A DNA stretch of 22,368 nucleotides from Reticulomyxa filosa (lineage: Eukaryota > Foraminifera > Reticulomyxidae). Below, one piece after another: positions 1 to 10,427 of this stretch; the stretch's first letter is position 1, and every line of letters starts with the position of its first letter. The stretch covers positions 1 through 22,368 of the forward strand of contig ASPP01009302.1 in assembly GCA_000512085.1 (NCBI GenBank), read 5' to 3'. The position numbers and the translations under genes were made by a program. Below the pieces are notes generated by a model. It ran no database searches. It saw only the letters and a program-made list of their open reading frames with translations, and was not told where the DNA came from.

Positions 1-54
1 TCAGATATTTATAGGGCCTTGCCCTACAGTATTCTGCCATATTTAAACAGAGTT

Positions 55-176
55 ACAATCGACCACAAAAAAGACTATTTAAAATACATCACTTAAATAT
101 TTGCAATTTTTGATGAAAAAAAATTTAAAAAAATGTTAAGTGATGTATTTTAATAGTCTTTTTTGTGGTCGATTGT
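55..176. repeat. Long inverted repeat, MITE-like or fold-back
   Basis: The left arm at 55-96 (42 nt, starting acaatcgaccac) and the right arm at 136-176 (41 nt, ending gtggtcgattgt) are reverse complements except for one extra T in the left arm. An AT-rich spacer of 39 nt separates them. The near-perfect arms suggest a recent insertion or a maintained hairpin. I see no convincing target-site duplication next to the arms and no transposase, so MITE is only a working label. Confidence 0.85.
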
Positions 177-278
177 ATAAGTTATTCAGATAAATGTTTG
201 TCAGGAAGTTAATATTTGTCCTCAAATAGCTTTAGAAATTTTTGTGGTCATTGTTTAAAAGTTTGTTGATATGAACAT

Positions 279-317
279 CAGCTCGAGCTGTGGACTTGAT
301 CTAATGTTGTACAACAT
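279..317. promoter_or_regulatory. Pair of perfect palindromes, 12 bp and 14 bp
   Basis: CAGCTCGAGCTG at 279-290 and ATGTTGTACAACAT at 304-317 are both perfectly self-complementary, with 13 bp between them. They lie about 190-220 bp upstream of the ADF-H start codon. Palindromes of this size are typical binding sites for dimeric transcription factors; a regulatory role is inferred only. Confidence 0.35.
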
Positions 318-502
318 GAAAAAACAAAGTCAGGAGAAAAACTAGACTTTGAGAAAAGAAAAAGGAAGCTACGTTGAGCCAACTTTTTCCGATTTAAAGG
401 AGTACTTTTTTAAAATTATTTTATTTTTAGCAAAAAAATATAATCTTAGCATTTTCATTCAATTTTACTTGTCATCACCGGTTTGGAAGCGAGTTTAGTG
501 CA

Positions 503-1353
503 ATGTCGGGTAAGTCATCAAGCAGTCGTGCTCTCACTGTGTGGTAGAGTGAGCAAACACAAAACAAAAAAAACCAAGACACAAAAATAAAACAAAAGAA
601 AAGGGAGACGACAAGCAAAACCAAGCCGACAATGAAAAAGTGGAAGAAGAGAAAGTAGAATTTCGTAAAAAATATCCATTTGATTTAGTAGGAAGAGGAG
701 TGGCAGGAGTGGATGAAATGCGTGAGTATTTGGACGACACAAAAGTATATTTTGGTTTGCTACAAATAAAAGTGGGAACGGGATCGTTTGCTCGGTCAAA
801 GAATATATTTATTCACTTTAACGGAGATAAGCATCCAAAGCCATTGCAAAGATCACAAGCCAACAAAAAACTGAAAGCGGCCAAAGATATGATGAGCCCT
901 TGGCATGCCGAGTTGGTATTAGCAAATAAAAAAGAGTGCACAATAGACGAAATATTTTCTCGAACCAAAAATGCGTTTGTCGCCGATAATTTGGGAAGCG
1001 AGGGAGGAAAACTAGATTTGACTAAAGTTTGGATTATTTGTCTATTTCTATTTTTCTTGCAATTTCCAAATCATTGACTATGCTCTGCACGCAATATGCA
1101 TATTGTGAGTGCAAGCCAAGGGTTTCGTTTGTTCTAAAAAGATGACTTTCAAACTGTGTTGGATGATCGGAAACAAAATAAAAACACAGCTAAAAACCGA
1201 ATACAAAGAGAAAATGCAACAATTGGCTGCGAAGAAAGAAGAAGAACAAAAAAAATTGGAAGAAGCCAAGCGCAAATTGTTGGAAAAGCATAGAGAGGAA
1301 GAGAGACGAGTGTTGAGTAAAACAAACACAACACACAAAAAATTATTTTCTGT

Positions 1354-1386
<33 letters not shown>

Positions 1387-3239
1387 GAGGAAGAACGAAT
1401 GAAGGCAGAAGCAGAGCGAATCCGCTTGGAAGAGGAGGCGAAGGAAAGAGAGAGACTACGAATTGAAGAGGAAGAGCGACAAAAGCGATTGCGAGAAGAA
1501 GAGGAAGAACGCCAAAAGCGATTGCGAGAAGAACAGGAACGAGAAGAGAGACTTCGTCGCGAACGCGAGGAACAGGCCGAACGAGAACGGAAAGAAAATG
1601 AGGAGCGACAACGACTAGAGGAAGAGAGGAAGAAACAAGAGGAAGAGAAGAAAAAACAAGAGCAAGAAAAATTGGAACGTAAACTAAAAAAACAAAAAGA
1701 ACGCGAAGAAAGAAAGGCGAAAGGGGGCAAGAGATTACTCAAAAAAAAAAAGATGATTGGAGTAACGACAAACCTTGGGATGGCAAACGTGTTGTGGCTT
1801 GTATCCATCAAGAGACTTCACCTCTCAATTGGGCTGTCTTCCAGCCCAGTGACACTGAAATTCTGCCCATGGCCTATGGGCATGGCGACTTGACCGATTT
1901 GAGAAAGTTTTGTCCATATCTGTTTTTTTTTTGCTGTTGTTGTAGTGATTAGCTCCTTCTTTTTTTGTCATTCCTTTTTCTTCCATATCAAAAAAAAAAA
2001 GTGCGTTGCGCGAAGATCAAGTTCAATATGGATTGATGCGCTTGTCATTTGGAGCAGGACGGTTCCGCAGAAGCCATTGGGTGTTCTTTTTATGGACCCC
2101 TGATTCCATGGCCAGAGATGCACCTCCGCGCTTGCGCACCAAAAAGATCAATGAAAGAGTCAACTGTGCCAATATGCGTGGTGCCATGGAAAAACTGATA
2201 GGTATTGAAGAATGATATATACTTTGTCCAAATAAAACAAAGTACAATTTTATTTTGTTTTGTACTTGTTTACTAACGAAAAGGACCTTACGGAGTGTCA
2301 ATCGTGGCTGAGGAATTCGCAAAAGTCACACTGGAAGAGTGGATTTTACGGGTGAGACAGACAGTGGTTGTGGATGGAGCAGATGAATTTATGAATGCTG
2401 AGTCCTTCCGGGCTGCACTTCTTGCCGTTTCGTTTCTTTTTGTTGTATTTTGCTAGTGTTGATTAAAAAAATGGCGTATTCCTTTTTTTGAGCGAGTTGA
2501 ATAAATCAAAGACACAAGTTTTTGTTCTACAAATATAAACGACAAAATTGGATAGGAAAAAGAACATTTCGCTGCGATGGAAGCTGAGCGTCTTCGTAAA
2601 AAGGAGTTACAACGCATAGCTGGGTTACCAGAAAATGAAGACGACGATGATATGGTCTCTGTTGTTAGTGAAATGGATAATGAAATCAATGATGAAATAT
2701 TAGATAAAGAAGCAGCCACTCCACTTATGGTTGCCCCCTCCACTTCCTCCGAACAAACTATGACATCCTTGACTTTGGAAAATGGAAATACGTCGACTAA
2801 CGAAGAGCCTACAAAAGAGAGTTCCGTCAATCCATCCCAAGAGAGTTCCGCCAATCCACCCCAAGAAACTGCAACACAACCAGCGCCTACTGATCAACCT
2901 CAACAACAACTTGAATCAGGCCAAGCGTCTCAAGCTGTTGCTAGTAAAAGATCTTCTGGAGCGAGTGATATCAATCTTGAAGCTGTTGACTTTCCTATAT
3001 ACCTTTTTTTTAACTAACATAGTGTCCTCTTTATCCTATTGATCAGCAAAATATATTGCTATTTATGTTTTTAAAAGGTTGCTGACGAGAAAAAAAAGAA
3101 AAAGAAGAATGAAATGACCGAGGAGATGCTCCAAAAAGAATTGCAGTCCAAACTAGTATGGGAAAGTGTCGAACTAGTAAAAAAACCTGAAGAAGACTTG
3201 TGTTGGATTTTAGTTGAACCAAGACTTCCATCGAAATAA
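503..3239 (+). CDS. Two-ADF-H-domain (coactosin-like) protein with KER coiled coil
   Basis: Probable actin-binding protein, about 688 residues. Proposed exons: 503-509, 608-1026, 1142-1311, 1386-1921, 2002-2201, 2284-2426, 2556-2984, 3078-3239. The first ADF-H domain lies within residues 1-140: an LDDTKVYFGLLQIKVGTGSF strand region, then IFIHFNG and LQRS, as in coactosin. Its N-terminal strands look truncated, so the first exon is uncertain. Residues 150-317 are an almost uninterrupted Glu/Lys/Arg coiled coil. A second ADF-H domain (about 320-490) contains LNWAVFQ, DQVQYGLMRLSFGAGRFRRS and VFFLWTP. The tail is acidic, then Gln/Pro/Ser-rich, then Lys-rich. The frame breaks once, in the A11 run at 1741-1751; one more A restores the second domain exactly. 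Known: ADF-H proteins bind F-actin, and the coactosin type caps or crosslinks without severing. Inferred: the coil dimerises the protein to bridge filaments. The junctions around 1027-1190 and 1310-1390 have alternatives. Confidence 0.8.
1358..1384 (+). repeat. A27 homopolymer inside an intron
   Basis: An uninterrupted run of 27 A lies just before the acceptor of the third intron of the ADF-H gene (intron about 1312-1385). Long A or T runs recur next to splice acceptors in this window, for example A10 before 2001 and T10 before 5483 (A10 on the coding strand). The run length is probably unreliable in the assembly. Confidence 0.8.
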
Positions 3240-3884
3240 CCTGTGTAATTCACATTACAGTAGAGAACATGTTTTACATAGATTAGTGTCCTCACACTGT
3301 TTTGAGTATGGTTTGCAGATGTCCAAAATTTTTTTGTAATGAAATTTTGTGTTGTCAAACCATCACTTGCGGCTATTCTCACAAACTTGTCAAATTTTGC
3401 GGCTCTCTGCCAACAATCAGAAATAAATAGTACTTATTGAGCAATTGTGCTCATTTTCAAGGCGTACGAAATAACTTTATTTGCTTTTTCAACAGAAATG
3501 AATTTGTTAGTGTTTAGTCTCAGCTTATAACATCTTTTAACAACACATACGCAAAAGTGCACAAGTTAAACACAAAATAATTTTCGAGACAAATAAGAGA
3601 CGATGAGGAAAACAGCATAAAATCGTTTTTTTTGTCAAGAATTGAGATTAAAAAAAAAAAGCGAAAAACAGCATTGCAAATACACAAAAAGAAAAGCGAA
3701 TGAGGAAAAAAAAAAATCGAAACAAATCACTCGAACTTGGGAAAAAAGTGCTTGCGACAAATAAAAAGCAAAGCATTGCTCTAACACTACAAACTTCACA
3801 CAAACAGGAACAATAGCTATATTGTTTGGGCAGCACGACAAAAAACAACAGTTTGCTTTTATTTGTTGTTTGTTCATCCAATTT
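3240..3884. other. Convergent 3' intergenic region
   Basis: This lies between the stop of the ADF-H gene (TAA 3237-3239) and the stop of the VIT-VWA gene (TAG, minus strand, 3885-3887). No credible coding exon is seen. Candidate poly(A) signals are AATAAA at 3422-3427 for the plus gene and its complement at 3858-3863 for the minus gene. The rest is AT-rich low complexity with several A8-A11 runs. Confidence 0.5.
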
Positions 3885-6738
3885 CTACATAATGGAACAA
3901 TCACCTCCGCAATCACAGCCTTCACAAGCACAGCCTCCGCATTGTCCACTACCACCGTGACCATGGCCACCACCGCACGCTTTGCAATCAGCATCACAGG
4001 CACCTCCACAACAATCGTCATTGCTGTACAAGTTTTTGGATTTATAAATTTATATAACGTAAGTTAAAAAAAACAAAAAAGTACATGTCAGGAAGCCCAG
4101 AATCGAGCACTGGAATATTTTCGAAAGTGGCTTGGATATCACCGAATGTTGCAGCAGTTGCAGCCAGGGCGATGGCTGTGCCTCCTATAGCAAGAGCAGA
4201 GACAGTTCCTTTATTATTTCTTACAGTCGCCCAGGTTTTGGATTTGACAATGGAATCAAAGCCATCATTGGTTTGATTTTCATCAACTAGTAATCCTTTT
4301 TTTTCCAAATCTTCTTGTCGTGCCTCAAAAGCGATCAAAGACGTGAAGGGTGTGGGAAGGGAGTGCTCGACCGAAGTTTGGACAACTTGGCGTTCCACTT
4401 GTTGGTCCTCCGAAAACCAAGCCTGCGCAGACAATAAATCCAGTTTTTCTTTAATGAAGATTTTGTCAACAGGTAACTTTGTTTTCACAACATTAGCAAC
4501 AATATTTTGTGTGTTGCCTTGAACATCGAGACCGCGAACCACAATAGTATCAGGTTTGTCATCTTCCTTCTTGTCTTCTTTGGTGTAGCGAATTGCTGCA
4601 ATTACCGGTCCATGTTCGAATAAATCGGGAACAGGGGATGGGTACATTTCCACGTCACTCTCTTGGCACACCACTTCAACATCAGTCAGCACCGGTGTGT
4701 TTGCCATTTTCAGCAAATGGTCGATTTTTTGGTATATGCGCTCACGATGGGATACAATGTCAGAAAATCCGCGACCCAATTTTGCCAACATCTATCGTGA
4801 TACAACATAAAATACTTTATACATTACCATAAACACTTATGCAATTGCCGTGACTTTATTAAAAGGGACACCTCTTTTACTCAACTTTCAAAAAAAACCA
4901 ATTACAATAACTACCAATGCCTAAAGTTAAAAATCTCGTTCGAATTTGCTTTTGTTTGATCTCATTGCAAATTTCTTTTTCATTATGGACAGCACCATCA
5001 GTGATTAACATGATGAACGGTAGCAAGTCGCTTTCTTCCAACACTTCCAATGCTTTTTCAATCGGCGCATCCATGACGGTCCCTCCCTTGGTTGGACCAT
5101 ATTGCTGAATCCAAGCCTTGGCTGCATTCACATTTTCTTTTGTTGCGCTGATCAAAGTCTGCTTAAAATACATTTGTCGATGATCGAACGAGCACACACC
5201 AAACATGTCAATTTCTCGTAGCCGATCCAGTCCGCGATACAATGCCCTCGTCGCCTCTTGAAACGGTTCTCCTGTCATCGACCCAGAGCGATCCAATATG
5301 AAAAATATTGCCCGTCCAAACGTTTTTGACAATGATATTGGTGGAGTTACAAACACGCACATCGAATGGCTATCCTTTTGCTCTGTTTCTTCGTCCTTCT
5401 TGCTGATTGCATGTACTACAATCCCTTCTGACTTTACACTAAAGCTTAATTCAAAATCGCGTCCGGTGCTGCTCAAAGGTTCCTTTTTTTTTTATTGTTT
5501 ATTCTTATTCTTTGTGTTCCTTTTCCTTTCCCTTCTCTTGCTCAAAAAAAAAAAAAGCAATGCAAACGCACGCATACATATAATTTATATATAAGTATAC
5601 GTTATTCCAAAAAAAAAAAAAAAGCCATTTTCGTATAACTTCAAGTGAGTACATAGGGTGATCGTCTCGATTCCCTTCTGGCACTGGAATGCATTCGAGA
5701 GTCTTTACAATGATGCTTCCATCTTCCAGTTTTTTGGTGCTAACCTCGTGAGAACGAACTTTTACCTGATGTAATCGTGTTTTTTTTTGTTATTTACCAA
5801 ATTGTAATGTGTTGCCTTTTTTGAAAAACATGTACGTTCTAAGCGTGCAAAAAAAAAAAACCAAGGAGAATCCCAAATTATGGGCAAAAAAAAAAGTACT
5901 ATGTATGTAAAATATTTGAAAACATACCTTAGTATTGGACGACAGTGCATTAATCTTGCATCTGACCTGGACAACATCCTCCCATTTAACATTTTCGACA
6001 ATAGCGCCTTTCGGAAAGTACAATGGAATCGAAAGTGCATAGCCTGTCTTATAGTATTCCAAGGTTTGTAAGTAATAACAACTCACGTGTATCGTTTCAC
6101 CACTTTTCACTCCATTGAATGGTAATCGAAATAAATCTGGGATATGTTGATCAGGTGGCAAATCAAATTCAGGTGTACCACCAACTTGCTCTTTTTTCTT
6201 GCTTTTGTTTTGGTTGCCCTAAAGCCACAAAAAAAAATTGCTTTCTTTGTATACTTTTTTCCTCCCCCTTTTTACCTCAATTATTTCGTTTTTGTCTTTA
6301 TTCGAAACCACTGCTGTTGTTAATACTCGGTCTTCGCCGATTCGCAATGACACACTCATCACTGTTCCTGACGTTGGTAGCAAAAATATGCAGTTTAACT
6401 GATTATTGTTATTTATTTTATTTTTTATTTTTATTGTTTGTTTTTTTTTTGGTGGGGTCATGATCATTGAATACGTAAACATTTCAAAAAAAAAGGAGAC
6501 AAGAAAGCACAAGGAAAGGCAGCACAAAGAAAAAAGTAATTTTTTTCTTGTCCGAAACTGTTTTATCGGTTTGATTGGTCCATTTTCCTTTCATGGAAAT
6601 GATTGCAGTTGATACATAGCATTCAACATCTACTTGCAGTTTCTCACAGTGAATTGAAAACAGTTGCGTGACGCTGTCTTCTTGGTCTTGAAACATTATT
6701 ACCGGACACAATGGCCGAAATCCATCAAACCCGTCCAT
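3885..6738 (-). CDS. VIT and VWA domain protein with Cys-rich C-terminal tail
   Basis: A 720-residue member of the inter-alpha-trypsin-inhibitor heavy-chain/VWA5-like group. Exons in coding order: 6738-6559, 6398-6276, 6218-5928, 5765-5640, 5482-4886, 4791-4085, 4023-3885; the phases close exactly. The VIT half spans about residues 25-200 (KWTNQTDKTLNCIFLLP, SLRIGEDR, then LSIPLYFP), interrupted by a Lys-rich insert near 102-135. The VWA domain begins near 297. Its MIDAS metal site is complete: DRSGS at 304-308, the GGT threonine, and ITDG aspartate. A hydrophobic Ala/Gly stretch (SALAIGGTAIALAATAATFG) lies near residues 640-660. The last exon is a 46-residue tail with 11 cysteines. No signal peptide is seen, so an intracellular role is likelier than the secreted role of the animal ITIH proteins. 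The ATG at 6738 was chosen because the frame upstream lacks another ATG before an intron-like sequence. The partner is unknown. Confidence 0.87.
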
Positions 6739-7068
6739 ATTTGCCTTTGTATGATACCCTAGAAATGGAACAACCAAATTTTTCTTAAAAATTTCACAAA
6801 AGGGTCACAAAAACTAGTTTCAAAGTTAAACTTTTAACTATCTCGTTCTGACCGATTCATATTTTTTTGTATCTATATGATCAAAAACAATTTGATAAAA
6901 CTCTTTACTTATTTTACAATTTTCAATTGTGATTGGCCTTATTTCGGCGAACATTTTTGCTTATTTGTACAAACGAAAGATGGAATGACGTCAAAAAAGG
7001 AAAAAGGAAATTGATTGCTTCACAAATATGTGCAATTGTTTTGAGGGGCAATATACTCATTAAAAAAT
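6739..7068. promoter_or_regulatory. Divergent promoter between VIT-VWA and IFT88 genes
   Basis: About 330 bp of AT-rich DNA separate the two start codons, so both promoters must fit here unless upstream exons exist. It contains a perfect 8-bp TGACGTCA palindrome at 6986-6993 (CRE/bZIP type), 76 bp before the IFT88 ATG, and a gattggcc (CCAAT-type) motif near 6930. No RFX X-box, the classic ciliary gene motif in animals, was seen. Confidence 0.45.
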
Positions 7069-10000
7069 ATGTCAACAAGCAATGAAGATCTTTATGCTGG
7101 CTTGGACCAGCCGCCAGCCATACCATCTTACCCAACGGTATATAGTTGATAGTACAAAACTAAATTGACTTGAAAATACCACTTAATTGCTCACCAACCT
7201 CTTTTTCTTGTTTGCAATAGTCGTCTGCTTTATCCAGTGGTCGCTTGAACACAGGAGCAAGCAGAATGACAAGTAGCAACAATAACAGCATTCGGCCAAT
7301 GACATCCAATCGTGGAGTCGGTTACCAGTCAAAAATAAAGTCGGAAGGTCTAACACAATTTGCGAAGAATAGTCGTATCACAACCGCCCCACCTCTAAAA
7401 GAGAGCAGTGAGTCGGGACCATTTTACAAAGCCAACGAAATGGAGTTGGAATGCAATGCATTTTGCAAAAGAGTATACTCGAGCATACATCAGTCGTAGG
7501 AGGGGATCGAAACGACTCTTTTTTTAATAAAAGCACCAAACGTCATACGGACAAGTCTCAGCTTAAAGCAGCTTTGTTAAGCTCTCTAGAATTGGCCAAG
7601 CAGGCATGCAAAAAAGAAAGAGAGCTCATATCCTATCGTGACAAACATCAGTTATCTGATCAAATTAATTATGATTTGACTGTTGCTGTTCTCTTCAATT
7701 TAGCCTACACTTTTGAAGTTCAGTCGTGGTTTCATCAAATAATACAATAAGAATGATTTTTTAAAAAATTTGGAGCCAATAAACAAATGCATATATTGAT
7801 ATTAATATAAAGTTAAATGACAAGTTCCAAGAAGCATTAAACACCTATCAATCAATGATAACGGAAATGAACAAGCAGCAAATGATACAAGTGAATCGCT
7901 TTCGAGTGAATATGGGAAACATATATTACAAACAGGGAAAGTATACACAAGCGATAAAAATGTACCGAATGGCCCTGGATTACATTAATCCATCAAACAA
8001 CGACACGAATGTTACCAGCTCTAATCTCAACAATGGAAGTCATCATAATGTGAACAATAGTGACCACACATCACAAGGGAATAATTTTATCAAAACACAG
8101 TTGACACGTAACATTGCGAATTGTTTTATTCAGTTGAAGCAATTCGGAGATGCAATAAAATGTTACGAAAATGTGTTCGAACATTGGAGCAAGTGGGGCA
8201 ATGACCCATACATCCCTTATAACTTAATCATTTGTTACTACGCGTTAAATGACAAAGAGAAGATGAAGTATTCATTCTTGCAATTGCTCAAAACAAAAGC
8301 TCCGAAGGACAGCTCTTCGGCAACAGCAATAACAACTACTACTACACACGGTGAAGACACTCTGTCTCTTCATTCACACAAACGTTGGCTCGAAATTATT
8401 CATTTAATTCAAATGTCCGCACAAGTGATCGCCCCGGTTATCGGAGATAGTCTTAATCCTTTTCATGGATACGATTGGATTTTGGCTCAAATAAGTGATC
8501 TTAAATCGATTCAAACTCAGAATCACAACGCCAACAATGCAAACACTTCAGCAGAAGAAACTCAAAGTTCTGCTCATTACGAATGCATTTTTGAGTCTTC
8601 TAAATATAATCACCTATTGGATAAACTCTTGGTTGAAATTACTGTCGCAAAAGGGATTGCTTTTTTGAAAGCCAAGCAAGTTCAAAAGGTAATTAATCAA
8701 TACAAACAACTGATACCATATTTTTGAACATTGATGTCTACAACTTTTTTGTGTGGGAAAGGCTATTGAAGTTTTCAAAGGGCTGGAAAACGAGAGCGGT
8801 GAAACATTAGAAAAAGCAGCAACAAATTTATCATTTGTTTATTTCTTGGAATCAGAGTTTGAAAATGCGAACATGTATGCGGAAAAGGCTGTTTCACTTG
8901 ACAGATATAACGCATGTGCACTTGTCAATCGAGCTAATTGTTTGGTCGTGTTGGGAGAATTTGAGCAAGTATGTGATGTGTACAAACTTTTTTCTTAGCG
9001 TGCTATCAAAAGTAGTTTAAACGTCTATGTCTCCACTTGATTCACCAAAAAAAGATTACTTTTACTCGATGTGGGGGAATGGTTTCCTTTTACAGGCAAA
9101 AGAAATGTATTTGGAAGCAATAGGAGTGGAAGCAGACTGTACAGAAGCGATTTTTAATTTAGGTTTAGTCTGTGAGAAGTTACAGCACTACAACGACGCT
9201 TTGCAAGCTTTTCATAAATTACATCGACTATGTCCAAAAGACGCATACGTCTTGCTGCACATTGCAAAATTGTTTTGTGATTACTCGTTTGTTTTTTTGT
9301 ATAAGTATACGTATGACAAACTACACACAAAAAAAAGATATGATTTAAACAATGATACGGAAACCGCACTTGAGTATTATCGCATTTTGCAAGGCTTGGT
9401 TCCAAATGACGCAGGTGTGTATTTAAGCATTGGAAATTTGTACCGCAAAAAAGAAGACGAAATCCAGACCTTTCATAATTACTTGGATTCACACAAATGC
9501 TTGAGCAATAATTTGGATGTAATACTGTGGCTTGGGGTATGGTATGTCGAATCTCAGATGTATGAAAAAGCGATTGACTTTTTCAATAAAGCCTCACAAA
9601 TCGAGCCAAATCAACTAAAGTGGAAATTGATGATTGCCTCTTGCTATAAAAAAATGCAAAATTATGCTAAAGCAATCTTAACTTATCAGAGTATTTTGGC
9701 CATCGATCCGACACATATCAAGTGTTTACAAGATTTATGTGCTGTATTAAAAAAAATTAATGACCCCACATTTGATACTTTTAATGCTAAATTGATTGAA
9801 TTACAAATGCAACAGCAAACAAATGTAAACAAAAACGTATGAAAATTTTTTTCACTATTTCACAGTACAACAATAAAAAATTCTTTTGTTAGCCACAAGT
9901 TGTGATTCATGCCAAACAGGATACAAATGACCTACGGCAGGAACCTGAACCAGTTGTAAGCGAAACAAATCCAAATCCCGTGCAAGAAGTACCTCCGAAA

Positions 10001-10096
10001 GCAGAAATCAGTGACAAGAATAACACTACGCCCGATGATACTTTTTTCAATGAATGGGGAGAGAGAGATTTATCTGGTGAATTGTTGCCAGCATGA
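7069..10096 (+). CDS. IFT88: Intraflagellar transport protein 88 (IFT-B core, TPR)
   Basis: IFT88 is a TPR subunit of the IFT-B complex, which carries cargo along axonemes and is needed to build cilia and flagella. Exons: 7069-7137, 7221-7495, 7534-7717, 7813-8688, 8762-8968, 9096-9271, 9338-9836, 9893-10096. They encode 829 residues, close to the animal protein as I recall it (about 830). Matches run along the whole length: N-terminal DEDDLY-like motif (NEDLYAGLD), NYDLTVAVLFNLA, VNMGNIYYKQGKYTQAIKMY, AATNLSFVYFLESEFENA, DCTEAIFNLGL, QLKWKLMIASCYKKMQNYAK, and the conserved acidic end ELLPA. TPR repeats occupy roughly residues 160-760. The segment around 480-510 of the gene product (LLKTKAPKDSSS and a Thr-rich run) is a family-variable insertion. 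One intron (9272-9337) stays open in frame. The gene starts divergently from the VIT-VWA gene. Confidence 0.96.
9272..9337 (+). other. IFT88 intron 6, in-frame and stop-free
   Basis: 66 nt beginning gttttg and ending aaaag split a leucine codon (TT|A). Removing it joins HIAKL to YDLNNDTETALEYY, matching the conserved IANIYELMEDPNQAIEW region. Left in, it would add 22 residues without a stop, so translation alone would miss it. Confidence 0.8.
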
Positions 10097-10427
10097 TGCA
10101 AAAAAATGAGATTTCTCCGATCAACGCAAACAAAGCTTTCAAATCAGAGCTTCGGCCATATTTCTTGGTTTTTCTGATAATTCTTCTCAAATTTGAAAGT
10201 TTTTCTATTGTGGCAAAAGTGATTTTCAGAACAATTAAAATTTTTGACAGCTTTTTTTGTACAGTATTTAATCAGATCTGTGATTACTTGGAAATTCACA
10301 AACAAAATTGTTTAGAAGAATTTTTTAATTCGTTTTAAAAACCTACATTTGCAATTCAACAAAAGAAACTGTTTTTGACAAAGAATGTCCTTTTCCAACA
10401 GTGGCTGTTGTCCTTGTTAAGAATCTT
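10097..10427. other. Convergent 3' region between IFT88 and SHOC1-like genes
   Basis: About 330 bp of AT-rich sequence between the stop codons of two convergent genes. An open frame at 10093-10338 (+) has no family resemblance and hydrophobic, low-complexity composition. I read the stretch as the two 3' UTRs and terminators. Confidence 0.5.

Larger units (their letters stand above)
1..502. other. Non-coding region upstream of the ADF-H gene
   Basis: No coding exon is recognised here. The stretch holds a small hairpin (agggc/gccct, about 14-26), a long inverted repeat at 55-176, and two perfect palindromes at 279-290 and 304-317. AT-rich sequence follows, up to the ATG at 503. The proximal part is presumably the promoter and 5' UTR of the ADF-H gene, but no recognised promoter element decides this. 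Confidence 0.6.

Noticed and set aside
1356-1811. Long minus-strand open frame, Ser/Phe/Arg-rich
   Set aside because: It is the mirror of the GAA/GAG/AAA-rich coiled coil on the plus strand; the composition is fully explained by that.
3071-3382. Minus-strand open frame over the end of the ADF-H gene
   Set aside because: It overlaps the last ADF-H exon antisense, shows no motif and ends in a Phe run from an A run.
6073-6096. GTGAGT donor-like sequence (minus strand) inside VIT-VWA exon 3
   Set aside because: Reading through gives a continuous VIT strand (SCYYLQTLEYY) before LSIPLYFP, so it is coding rather than an intron.
10093-10338. 81-codon plus-strand open frame after IFT88
   Set aside because: Low-complexity hydrophobic product, overlaps the IFT88 stop, no family resemblance; treated as 3' UTR.
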